Source: JABLTI01 sp035528035 (lineage in GTDB: Archaea; Asgardarchaeota; Heimdallarchaeia; JABLTI01). Taken from it: a DNA stretch of 64,000 nt. The stretch is from the NCBI GenBank assembly GCA_035528035.1, contig DATKZI010000025.1, positions 8,835 through 72,834 of the forward strand, written 5' to 3'. Under the pieces are notes generated by a model. The model was given only the letters and a program-made list of their open reading frames with translations. It did no database searches and had not been told where the DNA came from. The position numbers were made by a program, and so were the translations under genes. The stretch's first letter is position 1. Each line of letters opens with the position of its first letter. Below are positions 27,543 to 37,913 of this stretch, in pieces.

Positions 27543-30500
27543 TTACGTTCTTCCTACCAATTTTGGATTGATCATTCCTTCTAAAATCAAATATTCAATT
27601 TCACGTTGAATAATATTGGGTGAGAATTTGAGCTGGTGAGAAATCTTGTTGATATCAACATTGCCTATTTCTTGATATCCTAGAGCAAGTTCTTTTACTT
27701 CGTTCCTAAGCTGTTGATAGGCATAAATGAGAGTGTAATCCTCATTAAATAATGCTTGGAATTTTTGCGGAATATATTCAATACGTATAACATTTAAAGC
27801 TTCATCAACAGTTAATGCTGTTCCTTCAGCAATTTCTTTTATTACTGCTTTACCTTTTTCGATTAGTTCAGTATCACACATATTTAGAGTATTAGTTAGT
27901 TGTTCTTCAGAGACAAATAAACCAACTTGGAAATATTTACCTTCAATTTCTTTTCTACCATAGAGGTCTTGAATGATAATATTAACTAATCTTGAGGTTG
28001 GTTGGTTTTCCATATAATCTAGAATACTAATTTTACCTGTTTCAGTTATATCTTCTCTAACTTGATCTCTATAGGAATCAATAGCTTCTCTTAAACTTCG
28101 TTCATATTTGACATTCACTTCACTTGCTTGTAATTGAGCAATAGCTATTTCACCTTTAATTAATGCCTCAATTGATTTTGTAATAGCAAAGTATTTCTTA
28201 CTCTTTAGAATTCGTTGATCCTTGACTTTGGAGAAAATTCTAGTGATGGCATTGAAATCCCAAATACGTAATTTCATCATAATTGATCGAATAAGCATAT
28301 CAATGAACAAGTCAACTACTTTGTTTTCACTAATTGCTGCAAGATAGAGGAACATATAAACATCGTATAACTTTGTTTCTTCTATGAAATTGCCTGTTCT
28401 TTCAAAGATTTCGCTGGCAGCAAAAAGATATTCAATAGAATCATATATCATATCCTTCTTCTCAGACTTGATCATTTTTTCAGTTTGTTTAACTGCTTTT
28501 ACTGCTAATGCTTCCGCTTCTTTGATTTTATCACGATTCGCATAAACAATGCCTGGTATTTTAAATGTGAGATAACCATCTTTAACTGGTGCACTCTTGA
28601 ACATATTTTCAATGGTGGAAGCAATTAATTGTATACTTTTCTCATCATGGGAAAGTTCATAATTTTCAAGAGCACAGGAATAATAGTAAAGACCTTCTTT
28701 GAAGTCTTTCTCTTTTAATCGATAATCACCAATAGTTGCACTCGTAATTGCTACTTCTGCTATTAAACGTTCATCCTGTAAAATCGCGTAAATTCTCCCT
28801 GCTGCTTTCAGGTAATCAATAGCTTCTCTTACCTTTTTACGTTCAGCAGCATCTTTACCAATAGTCATACACTTGTTCCCAATAGGAGCAATTTTATCTC
28901 TTAATCCTAAACCATCAAGGCCAATAACTAAAATTTCATATAATAATTCTATACCCGATGTTCTTCGTTTAATTATTGTTTCAATATACTCAAGGACTTT
29001 ATCAATGACAACATTACCAAGTTCGACTTGTTGTGTAATAACTGCTAGTTGTAATGATTGATCAATTATTTTGATCGCTTGGTCATATGAGGAAGATTTG
29101 AGAAGTAAATCTTCTGCTGGTTGGAACCATTCATAGATCATATTAGATAGATTTATGTTTCCCAAAATTGCTAATGGAAAATTAGCTGATTGAATAGAAC
29201 GTAATAATCTAATAATAATTTGACGAGCAAAAATCAGCAGTTCATAATTTTCTTGTTCAAGTGCTTGTTGATTTAAATGAATAGCTGGAATAATAACTAC
29301 TGGATAAAGTTCTTGTTGCATCATATTGGTTGCCAAATCGGTTAATAAATTGATGATTTTGATTCCATGTGAGTAGCTTTCTTCTTTCAAGCAAAGTTCT
29401 CGACCATTATGAGTCATGATACCCATGAATTTTCGGATTTCTTTCAAATCATTTACTTCTAAATAGATATTTAATGCTTGATTAACAGTTGTTTCGAGAA
29501 ATTCAAATTTATTATTCTCAATTAGATAATTTACATGATCCAAATAAGCATTAGCAATTTCTATAAGTTGTTTCGAATTGCTAGCATTTTCAGCTGCTCG
29601 TAAAGCAGGTTCAAAAATTCTTCGTGCAATTCTTGGATTTCTGGTTCTTAAAAGATTCTTGCCATAGTCAATAAGAGATTTTGTTAATGTTTCCAATGAG
29701 CTGAAAGCTTGTATTTGTGTAAAGAATCTAATTGTTGAATCAATGAATTGGCCAATAAGTTCCAAGCGTTTTTCTTCATCTTCAATAGTTTTCTCATAAG
29801 CTGGGCTTAGAACTTGTAATACTGCTTCAATATAGTTGGTTAATGCTCTTCCAGCTTTTTCAGGTTTCTGTTCAAAATCACTTATCAGTTCAGCTCCAGC
29901 GTTCATAAATTGAATGCCCAAAATTGGGTCGCCTTCCTTAACTAATTTCAAACCAAAATCAATACACCGATTACCTACTTTTGGCAGATAATCTTTTAGA
30001 CCTGCTTTCGTTGCTAATTCCATTGCTTTTGAAAAATAGAGAGCTGCAATATCGTAATTACGTTCGCTTAACATTTTTCCTCCAAGATTAATGAAAATCT
30101 CAGAGATAACCATAATTCTATCAGGATAACCTAGGAAAATAAAGAGATCACCAGAGAGCTCGACTAATGGAACACCAACAAGAACATTTCGATTATCGAT
30201 TTGTTTTCGACCTTCTGTAATAAGTTCATTTACTACATCAGCTGCTTCCTTTCGCAAATTACCTTGAGCTAATAGGTGAACACCATTACGATAAGCTTCC
30301 ACAGCAGCATTCATTTCATTTCTTCTGACAAGAGTTTTTCCTAAGTCAATACTAATTTGCCCTATACCTATTAAATCGTTGATTGTTCGTAAAATTCCAA
30401 TTCCAGAAGCTAATATAATATGAGAAGCTTCAAGTTTATCATCATCTCTAAGAATTATTCCTTGGTTCCTACATACTGTTGCTAAATGTTTGATGGATGC

Positions 30501-33500
30501 TTCATCAGAAATATGGGATATGTGTTCCATTCCTTTATCAATTAATCTTCCACCTTCAGTATTTTTCTCATAGGAAATTAACAATGCAGCACCAACAAAA
30601 CAACGTTCAATACCACTTACAATATCCCCCTTAGAGAATAAAGTATCAATAGCTATGGTAATAAGATGGAATCCTTCTTTATCGCGACCAATTTCTATGA
30701 AACTCTTTGCATTACCAAACATTTTATCAGTAGCTAGCATCAATTCATTTCCAGCTATAAGGGATTCAAAAGCAATTGGTAGATACTTGAAGGATGTGTC
30801 TAGATTTTTCTCTTTTAGAAGATCATAAGCAATATCAAAAATGGTATTTCCCAAATTGATTAATCGATTATTTTTATCTGTTCGTTTAAACAAACTATGA
30901 GCTTCTTTGAATAATTCGAAAGAACGGTCATAATTATTTGTCTCATAGAATGTTTGTCCTTCGATAACACACAAACGACCTGTAAACTCTTCACCAACCA
31001 TTGCTCCAATAGTTAATGCTACCTCCCATAATCGTAATCCTGCTGCAGGATTATTGTTTTTCATGTTAGCTGTACCAAAAGCCATAACTTTCAAAGCAAT
31101 ATCTTCTACTTCTTTCATTCTACCATTTTCTTCAAGTACCTTAGCTATTTTACCATAGCAGAGTATTGCATTTTCTATACTATTTCGGGACATTAATACA
31201 TCTACTAATTCTTCAAGAAAATTCATCGCTTCATCTACTAATTTGATTTCAGTTAAGATTCCTGCTCCACGAAGACCCCAAGAAACAGCTACTTCATTAT
31301 TCTCTTGTTTAAGGAAAGCTTCGCAAGTAGAGATACAAATTCCAGCTGCTTCTCTTTGCTTCCTTACAGTTAATAGAAATTCAATTGTTAAGTTCAAGTA
31401 TTTTGAGGCATTACTTAAATCATGTTTATCAATTAATTGAGCTGATAATAATGCTACCTGAGAACTTAAATTTGTTATACCTGTAAGATTATTCAATTGA
31501 TTATAGCTTTCGAATGTTTTTTGTAAGCTTTTGAAAGCTGATTCGTGTAATGATTGTGTTGAAAATAATATCCATGCCTTATGTTTTATATCGCTATTTA
31601 GGTTCATATCATTGGCTTTTACACTAAAATCCTCAGCAATAGTAATGTAATCTAAGGCTATTTTTTCTCGAGATAATTCAACCTCTAATGGGAAATTTTC
31701 CTTCTCTATTACAATCTTGGTTGCTTGGTTTATAATTTCAGTAATTAAACTCTTTAATTTATCAATTTTATTGATTTCAGAATACACAACACCTGCATTT
31801 CTGTATTCATCCAATCCATCACCAAGAGTATTTGAGGAAATATAATATCGTCCTTTGATCTCGTGTATTTCTGCTGCAGAGGTTTTATCTTTAAGGAATA
31901 AATAATATTGAATAGCAATATTAAGTAAATTAATTCCTATTTCAGGATGTGTAGACGATAAAAATCTTTCACCTTCAATTCTTGCAGTCTGAGCTCCTTG
32001 TTGTACTTGTTGTCCTTTGTAAAGGGTTTCAACACCTAAAGTAATTAGTTCATTAGCTTCAACGAATTTGTCACTTTGATATGCTTTTCTACCTTGTTCT
32101 ATCACCTCTGAAGCAACTATTATAGCATTCTTTGAAGAAATTTCAAGGAAATTGGAAATTGACATTTGATAATATTTTAATGATAATTGATATTGCAGAT
32201 TGTCAATAAATTTCTTAGCGATTTCAATTGCAAGAAGAGCTGTAGCTTCTTTATTTATTGCTGCCTCAATTTGAATAGCAACCTCAAAGCCTTTTTCTGC
32301 ATTTACAACATCACCTAAATCGAGCACATCAGTAAAAGTTTCAAAACAATGTTGAGCTACACCATGGAAAATCTTCGCATCAGGTTTCATCTCACTTTTA
32401 ATTGTAGCTAATAAATAATAATCAAAACTCTTTTGCTGATTATTATGCTCAGAATGATATCGAGCAAGTGCAGACAACACTCTAGCTGCTTCTTCAGGTT
32501 GATTTGCTTTAATGAATTCACTTGCACCTGATTCAAATAATGGGTCAGCATATTGAATTAGATTTTTTCTTAGAAAATCAGTAGCAAAGTTAATCATAAT
32601 TTTTGCTGCACGATCATATTCTTTGGCTTCTGATAAAACTTTACCACTACCTTGAGCTGATTCTAAAGTAACTTGATTAAGTTCTTCATTATCAAATTTG
32701 CGAACATTAGCAATATGAAGTTCAATTGTTTCAACAACAGCATTAATACCACGTTTAATTAGAGAATGAGCTAGAATTTCATTAAAATTACATGCCGCTT
32801 TCCATAATTCTCGAGCATTTATAATATCCCCAGATTTTAAACAAATTTCAGTATATTTAGTTGTTAATTCAACTAGAATTTTGAATTTTTGCTCTCTAAG
32901 AAATACCGGAATAATTTCTGAAGCTAACAGTAATCTTTCAAGGGCAATATCATAATGATTTTCAGCTAAAAGTTGTTTTGCAAGATTGATATAAACTTCA
33001 GCTCCTTCCTCTTCCATTCCAGCTTTTACATATGCATCAGCAGCTTTCTTTGCAAGATCAATACCAGTTTGAAGCTGTCTTACACTAAACATTGATTGCC
33101 AAACAGAATCATAGGTCGCAGCAGCTAAATCAATTCGTTTTAGTGCTAAAAAGAAATCTGCTGTAAGACGAAAGTATAATTCAGCATAATGAAAATCGTT
33201 TTTCTCAAAACGATCACGTGCTAAAAATCTAATTGCGCTTGGAATATCCTCTTGTAAATCATTATCTTCTAATAGAGTCAATGGTTCAATTATTAATTTA
33301 AAAGACTCATATGCAAGTTGGAATTTATTATATTTCAAAAATAAATCAGCTTGTTTTTGGTAAACTTTTATTTCAAAAGTTCGATCCATTGTTCGACCAA
33401 TATCAACTGCTATATTGAAATAATCTCTACCAATGGGATATTTCTCGTTCGTATATAACTGTAATCCAATGGAAATTAAGTTTTCACCAAAATTAATTGC

Positions 33501-34466
33501 TTCCTCAAGATTTCCTACTTCAATATAATACTCTTTTGCTTTCTCAAAATATGAAATAGCTACTTGTTGATGTCCTTTCTCAAAAATCGCTAACCCAATT
33601 AATGCTAATTCTTTAGCCAGAATAAGAATTGCAGGTATAGCTTTACGATTAATACAAATGTCCTTTGCATGCGTAATTATCCGAGTAGCAATATTGTTTT
33701 CAAAATAGATGTTCTCATTTTTTGCTGTAATTAGTTCAGGATTTAAAATATCAGCTATTTTATATTCAATAAATAAAACATATGAATTCATGACTTCTTC
33801 TGTAGCCCGTAGAATAGATATATCATCAGCTTTCAAATGAAGCAAATAATCAACTGCTTGTTCGATAGTACTTTCTGCTGAAATATCATTTTTATTTTCA
33901 AGCTGTTTGGCTATAAGATTGTTATAAATTGAAAGAATTTTTTCTTCTTTTTTAGCTTTTATATAGAGATTCTCTGCTTTTTTAATAAAATCATTACCGC
34001 GTTTAGTATCTTCTTCACGTATTCTAGTTTTACTTAAAATTCTAATAGCCCATTCACTATAATCAACAGCAGCTTCTAAGATAAGCATAGAATTATCCTT
34101 TTCGTTTAATTCATAGAAATTTGCTTGTAATTCTGTTAGTTCGCCTGCTTTATCGAATTGTTCGTCTTTTTCACGATAAAGGGATTTAGCATTGGCAAAG
34201 AATTTGTCAATCTCAGAGATATTATCTTCAAAATCGTTAATCTTTAAATCTTGAATTTCTTGGATGATATTTTCAGCTGTGTGATAAATATTCCTTTTAT
34301 CATTTGTTTCATTAATTTTAGTTAAAATTTCTTTTAATAATCTAGTTATTTCATCATAATTTTTCTTCTCTTTTAAAATTTGAATTAATTTGGTAAATTC
34401 ATCTATAGCAGCTCTATATGAACCTGCTGTGAGAAGTTGTCTAGCTTTTTCGATATTTTCAAACAT
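27543..34466 (-). CDS. giant TPR-like alpha-solenoid protein with C-terminal winged helix
   Basis: This single 2307-residue frame covers 6.9 kb. From residue 1 to about 2050 it is a continuous run of helix pairs with a period near 38-40 residues, each with the TPR-like A..Y..A....F pattern (FEKAKEYYIEVGNLEEAINFG, FELFKEAHSLFKRTDKNNRLI). No enzyme, signal peptide or membrane helix is seen. The final ~50 residues read VDINKISHQLKFSPNIIQRE...LEGMINPKLVG, a small winged helix resembling the end of PCI domains. Such a long intact coding frame argues for function as a large scaffold. The nearest eukaryotic analogy (proteasome lid, eIF3, coat proteins) is inference. Confidence 0.85.
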   Translation of the reverse strand: MFENIEKARQLLTAGSYRAAIDEFTKLIQILKEKKNYDEITRLLKEILTKINETNDKRNIYHTAENIIQEIQDLKINDFEDNISEIDKFFANAKSLYREKDEQFDKAGELTELQANFYELNEKDNSMLILEAAVDYSEWAIRILSKTRIREEDTKRGNDFIKKAENLYIKAKKEEKILSIYNNLIAKQLENKNDISAESTIEQAVDYLLHLKADDISILRATEEVMNSYVLFIEYKIADILNPELITAKNENIYFENNIATRIITHAKDICINRKAIPAILILAKELALIGLAIFEKGHQQVAISYFEKAKEYYIEVGNLEEAINFGENLISIGLQLYTNEKYPIGRDYFNIAVDIGRTMDRTFEIKVYQKQADLFLKYNKFQLAYESFKLIIEPLTLLEDNDLQEDIPSAIRFLARDRFEKNDFHYAELYFRLTADFFLALKRIDLAAATYDSVWQSMFSVRQLQTGIDLAKKAADAYVKAGMEEEGAEVYINLAKQLLAENHYDIALERLLLASEIIPVFLREQKFKILVELTTKYTEICLKSGDIINARELWKAACNFNEILAHSLIKRGINAVVETIELHIANVRKFDNEELNQVTLESAQGSGKVLSEAKEYDRAAKIMINFATDFLRKNLIQYADPLFESGASEFIKANQPEEAARVLSALARYHSEHNNQQKSFDYYLLATIKSEMKPDAKIFHGVAQHCFETFTDVLDLGDVVNAEKGFEVAIQIEAAINKEATALLAIEIAKKFIDNLQYQLSLKYYQMSISNFLEISSKNAIIVASEVIEQGRKAYQSDKFVEANELITLGVETLYKGQQVQQGAQTARIEGERFLSSTHPEIGINLLNIAIQYYLFLKDKTSAAEIHEIKGRYYISSNTLGDGLDEYRNAGVVYSEINKIDKLKSLITEIINQATKIVIEKENFPLEVELSREKIALDYITIAEDFSVKANDMNLNSDIKHKAWILFSTQSLHESAFKSLQKTFESYNQLNNLTGITNLSSQVALLSAQLIDKHDLSNASKYLNLTIEFLLTVRKQREAAGICISTCEAFLKQENNEVAVSWGLRGAGILTEIKLVDEAMNFLEELVDVLMSRNSIENAILCYGKIAKVLEENGRMKEVEDIALKVMAFGTANMKNNNPAAGLRLWEVALTIGAMVGEEFTGRLCVIEGQTFYETNNYDRSFELFKEAHSLFKRTDKNNRLINLGNTIFDIAYDLLKEKNLDTSFKYLPIAFESLIAGNELMLATDKMFGNAKSFIEIGRDKEGFHLITIAIDTLFSKGDIVSGIERCFVGAALLISYEKNTEGGRLIDKGMEHISHISDEASIKHLATVCRNQGIILRDDDKLEASHIILASGIGILRTINDLIGIGQISIDLGKTLVRRNEMNAAVEAYRNGVHLLAQGNLRKEAADVVNELITEGRKQIDNRNVLVGVPLVELSGDLFIFLGYPDRIMVISEIFINLGGKMLSERNYDIAALYFSKAMELATKAGLKDYLPKVGNRCIDFGLKLVKEGDPILGIQFMNAGAELISDFEQKPEKAGRALTNYIEAVLQVLSPAYEKTIEDEEKRLELIGQFIDSTIRFFTQIQAFSSLETLTKSLIDYGKNLLRTRNPRIARRIFEPALRAAENASNSKQLIEIANAYLDHVNYLIENNKFEFLETTVNQALNIYLEVNDLKEIRKFMGIMTHNGRELCLKEESYSHGIKIINLLTDLATNMMQQELYPVVIIPAIHLNQQALEQENYELLIFARQIIIRLLRSIQSANFPLAILGNINLSNMIYEWFQPAEDLLLKSSSYDQAIKIIDQSLQLAVITQQVELGNVVIDKVLEYIETIIKRRTSGIELLYEILVIGLDGLGLRDKIAPIGNKCMTIGKDAAERKKVREAIDYLKAAGRIYAILQDERLIAEVAITSATIGDYRLKEKDFKEGLYYYSCALENYELSHDEKSIQLIASTIENMFKSAPVKDGYLTFKIPGIVYANRDKIKEAEALAVKAVKQTEKMIKSEKKDMIYDSIEYLFAASEIFERTGNFIEETKLYDVYMFLYLAAISENKVVDLFIDMLIRSIMMKLRIWDFNAITRIFSKVKDQRILKSKKYFAITKSIEALIKGEIAIAQLQASEVNVKYERSLREAIDSYRDQVREDITETGKISILDYMENQPTSRLVNIIIQDLYGRKEIEGKYFQVGLFVSEEQLTNTLNMCDTELIEKGKAVIKEIAEGTALTVDEALNVIRIEYIPQKFQALFNEDYTLIYAYQQLRNEVKELALGYQEIGNVDINKISHQLKFSPNIIQREIEYLILEGMINPKLVGRT

Positions 34467-34699
34467 TATTCAAATCCACTCATGAGTTTTGAAGTTGAGA
34501 TACTAACCTCTATATTGTATTAGCTACTATTTCGATTCTTTTTTCTCTAGTAAATAGAATATTACTCTCAAATAAAAATTATGTTAGTCAAGTCTTATTA
34601 GGATATAAATTTCTCTTATCTTGCAATTTTACTTAAAATTGCTGTAACAATTAATATTTTAATGAGAAAAACAATTTAATTCTGAAGGAGTAAAAACTA

Positions 34700-36076
34700 A
34701 TGGATTTATCAGTAGCTTTTCATGGAGCTGTCGCTCGAACAACTGGAAGTGCGCATATAATTACCGCTGAAAATAAAAAAATCCTTTTAGATTGTGGTTT
34801 GATACAAGGAATTCCCCATCGATATAATAGAAATTTCTCATTTAATCCCAAAGAAATAGATTATGTAGTATTATCTCATGCTCACATTGATCATTCAGGT
34901 AGAATCCCTCTTCTTTTTGAGCAAGGTTTTAATGGTCCAATTTATTGTACACCTGCAACAAAAGATTTAGCCAAAGTATTATTACTTGATGCTGTTAAAA
35001 TATCTAAAGAAGAAATGAAAAAGGACTTGAAAAATAGAGCTGATCGATATATTGAACCTCTTTATGATGAAGAAGCTGTTTATAATAGTTTGAAGCATTT
35101 TGAAACAGTGCCTTATTATAAGAATGAATCTATTGACAAATATATATCCCTGAAATTTCTAGATGCAGGTCATATTCTGGGTTCTGCTCAACCTATACTT
35201 GATATAGACGGAACAATAATAGGTTTTACAGGGGATTTGGGACAAAATGATCAACCACTTATTAGAAATCCCGATCCTATAAGTGAAATTCATTATCTAA
35301 TTACTGAATCAACTTATGGTGATAGAGTACATCCATCAATGGACAAAGGACGAGATACTCTCATTAAACTTGCAAAACATGTTTCACAAGAAGGAGGAAA
35401 ATTAATCATTCCTTCGTTTGCCATTGGCAGAACACAAACCTTAGTATATTTTCTAAATGAGATTTTTGAAAAGCAAATAATAGATAAAACACCTGTTTAT
35501 ATCGATTCACCAATGGCAATTGATGCCACTGAAATCTACCTTAAACATCCTGAATGTTTTGATAAAGAGACATTAAAATTATTAAGATCGGGTGATAATC
35601 CATTAAAATTCCCTGAATTGCATTTTTCTCAAACAGAAAATGAATCAAGAGAGATTCTAAATGGTTGGGAAACTTGTATTGTTTTTGCTGGTTCTGGTAT
35701 GTGTACAGGTGGTAGAATCTTAAATCATTTAATAAATGAATTGCCAACTAAAAAGTCTGTGATTTTATTAGTTGGATTTCAAGCAAAAAACACTCTGGGA
35801 AGAAAAATTACTGACGGGGAAAAAGATATTGAAATATATGATAAAGAAATTCATATAAATGCTTATGTAGAGCAAATAAGAGGATTCAGCGCTCATGCAG
35901 ATAAAAATGAATTAAAATTACATATTGAAAAAATAAATAAAAAACCACTAAAAACTTTCGTTATTCATGGAGAAGCAGAACAATCTCTCACCTTTGCTGC
36001 AGATTTAAGAAATACGTTAAAAATTTGGGCAAGGGTACCTGATTATAAACAAGACTATCCACTTAAAATGATTTAG
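34700..36076 (+). CDS. beta-CASP metallo-beta-lactamase RNA nuclease (CPSF73-like, no KH domain)
   Basis: The 458-residue protein has the metallo-beta-lactamase core with LSHAHIDHSGRIP (HxHxDH), a later DAGHILGSAQ, GDLGQNDQPL, then the beta-CASP module with ESTYGDR, PSFAIGRTQTLVYFL, AGSGMCTGGRIL and GFSAHADKNEL, ending in VIHGEAEQS. These are the residues of Ysh1/CPSF-type endo- and exoribonucleases. Its length matches the short form without KH domains. It would cut or trim RNA 3' ends. Shine-Dalgarno GAAGGAG lies before the ATG. It is divergent from the giant TPR gene. Confidence 0.92.
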   Translation: MDLSVAFHGAVARTTGSAHIITAENKKILLDCGLIQGIPHRYNRNFSFNPKEIDYVVLSHAHIDHSGRIPLLFEQGFNGPIYCTPATKDLAKVLLLDAVKISKEEMKKDLKNRADRYIEPLYDEEAVYNSLKHFETVPYYKNESIDKYISLKFLDAGHILGSAQPILDIDGTIIGFTGDLGQNDQPLIRNPDPISEIHYLITESTYGDRVHPSMDKGRDTLIKLAKHVSQEGGKLIIPSFAIGRTQTLVYFLNEIFEKQIIDKTPVYIDSPMAIDATEIYLKHPECFDKETLKLLRSGDNPLKFPELHFSQTENESREILNGWETCIVFAGSGMCTGGRILNHLINELPTKKSVILLVGFQAKNTLGRKITDGEKDIEIYDKEIHINAYVEQIRGFSAHADKNELKLHIEKINKKPLKTFVIHGEAEQSLTFAADLRNTLKIWARVPDYKQDYPLKMI

Positions 36077-36121
36077 AAAAATTTCACACAACTGGTTGAT
36101 TGTTTCTTTCTATCCTTTCTC

Positions 36122-37786
36122 TTATTGTTTGGCATATACTGTTACGTCTGGATTATCATTTAAAAATAGTACTTTTAGCAAACCACAGCTTAGCAATATC
36201 TCTTTAATATAAAAGAGTTCATTCGATTTCACCACAATATAAGTACCAGGAATAGAAAATAGTGCCCGGTAGGCAGTTGAATTGTAAGTTACTGAAGGAT
36301 CCATCCACGGTCTCATACTTAGAAAATAGCAAGGAACATCTTTATCTAAATAAGCGTAACCACCGGTATACCATACATTTTCAAAAACAATTACTTGTTC
36401 AACATCATCTTGTTTGCCAACCCAGTACATTCCCATACAAATACCTTCAGCATAATTCCAATAGAAACTTTTCTGATAGACACCCATTGTATAAGATGAA
36501 GCACAAAAGAATATTATAATTGCCCCCAAAACTAAATTTTGGAGCGATTTTTTACGGATAAATTTTATAACTGCTTCAATTCCGTTTGAAACAAAAATCA
36601 TACTAAAAGGAATAATAATGAACATAAATCGAAATTCTTTATGAGCTATAATGGAAAACAAAACAATCCAAAAAACAAAGATAGAGCCAAAGAATATTTT
36701 TGATTTCCATTTCTTATTATAATACAAACCAAAAACAAAGAATAGAACGAAAGCAAAGAGAAAATAGCTGCCAAAATCAGTAAAGAACCCCACTAAGTAC
36801 TGATACCATGGAGCTGTTCCATGTAAAGCGCTATTACCCGCAACAATATTATACTTAAAGAAATTTATTGGTGATTGTAAGAAATCCCCCCAAGTGAAAA
36901 GATCCAATAATCCTTGAGTGATGATCATTAGTCCTCCACCAAAGAAGAACATCATCAACGGAATAAATTGTATGAAATATTCTTTCTTAAGAGAAACATG
37001 CTTTTTTCTCATTCCATGAACATTCTTACTAGCAACATAAAGTAAAGTCATGAAAAGAGGTAATGCCATTAATCCTGAAGGAAAGCGAAACATAAAAGCA
37101 AAACCAATAAATATCCCAGCAAATAGTGAAGCAAATAATTTCTTCTTTGTTGAATCATATTTAATAGCTTTATAGGTTAGATAAATACTTATGAAAAGCA
37201 TATCTGATGCGATCGAATCTGTCATTATTCTACTTGCCCAAAATGGGAAGAACCACCAGGTGCCACATAGAAAAGCACTTAGTAACCCCACTCTCTTGTT
37301 GAATATCTCTGTACCGAATTTATAAGCAATAATCACTGTAATGATCGAAAATAATGAAAGAAATAATCGAGCAGTACCTATAAGTATTAGCGGGTCAGTT
37401 ATACCAAACAACATAACAAATCTGTAAATTACTGCTAGGATAAGAACAAAAAACCAAGATCTTGCTCCACCATAGACATAATTTTCGTTAAATTCCCAAG
37501 GAATAGTTTGACCTGAGCCATATTCACCAAAAATACGATAATGAGCCATTTCAATTGATTGGAAAACCTCATCAGGATGTATAAATCCTCGTGATTTTCC
37601 AGAAGCTATTACTCGAATGATTAATGAAAGGAAAATAATAGTCACTAGAGGTAAGGAAGAAAAAATTCGTTTGAAAATTTCTTTTTTAAGTAATTTTTGT
37701 GACTGTTTTGTGAGGAATTGCACGGTAATAATTTCTTGATCGAAAGGATTATCTTGATTAATTACTAAAGATTCCTCATTTTCCAA
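36122..37786 (-). CDS. GT22-family mannosyltransferase (ALG9/PIG-B-like), polytopic
   Basis: The 554-residue membrane protein has about ten hydrophobic segments. Its luminal first loop carries FIHPDEVFQSIEMAHYRIFG, then TIPWEFNEN and a RSW shortly after. A later HKEFRFMFII matches the HKE-x-RF signature of dolichol-phosphate-mannose-dependent enzymes such as Alg9, Alg12 and the GPI mannosyltransferase PIG-B. It probably adds mannose from a polyprenol-phosphate donor to a lipid-linked glycan on the outer face. The donor and acceptor are inferred. It converges on the nuclease gene. Confidence 0.85.
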   Translation of the reverse strand: MENEESLVINQDNPFDQEIITVQFLTKQSQKLLKKEIFKRIFSSLPLVTIIFLSLIIRVIASGKSRGFIHPDEVFQSIEMAHYRIFGEYGSGQTIPWEFNENYVYGGARSWFFVLILAVIYRFVMLFGITDPLILIGTARLFLSLFSIITVIIAYKFGTEIFNKRVGLLSAFLCGTWWFFPFWASRIMTDSIASDMLFISIYLTYKAIKYDSTKKKLFASLFAGIFIGFAFMFRFPSGLMALPLFMTLLYVASKNVHGMRKKHVSLKKEYFIQFIPLMMFFFGGGLMIITQGLLDLFTWGDFLQSPINFFKYNIVAGNSALHGTAPWYQYLVGFFTDFGSYFLFAFVLFFVFGLYYNKKWKSKIFFGSIFVFWIVLFSIIAHKEFRFMFIIIPFSMIFVSNGIEAVIKFIRKKSLQNLVLGAIIIFFCASSYTMGVYQKSFYWNYAEGICMGMYWVGKQDDVEQVIVFENVWYTGGYAYLDKDVPCYFLSMRPWMDPSVTYNSTAYRALFSIPGTYIVVKSNELFYIKEILLSCGLLKVLFLNDNPDVTVYAKQ

Positions 37787-37913
37787 TGAATTTTTCTCCT
37801 AATGTTACTACTATAAGATTAAAAAACCCATAATAATAAAACTATTCTATACGAAAGATTCTTTCATAAGTAGTTATAATATTATATATTAGGCGCAAAA
37901 AAGAGGTTGTATC

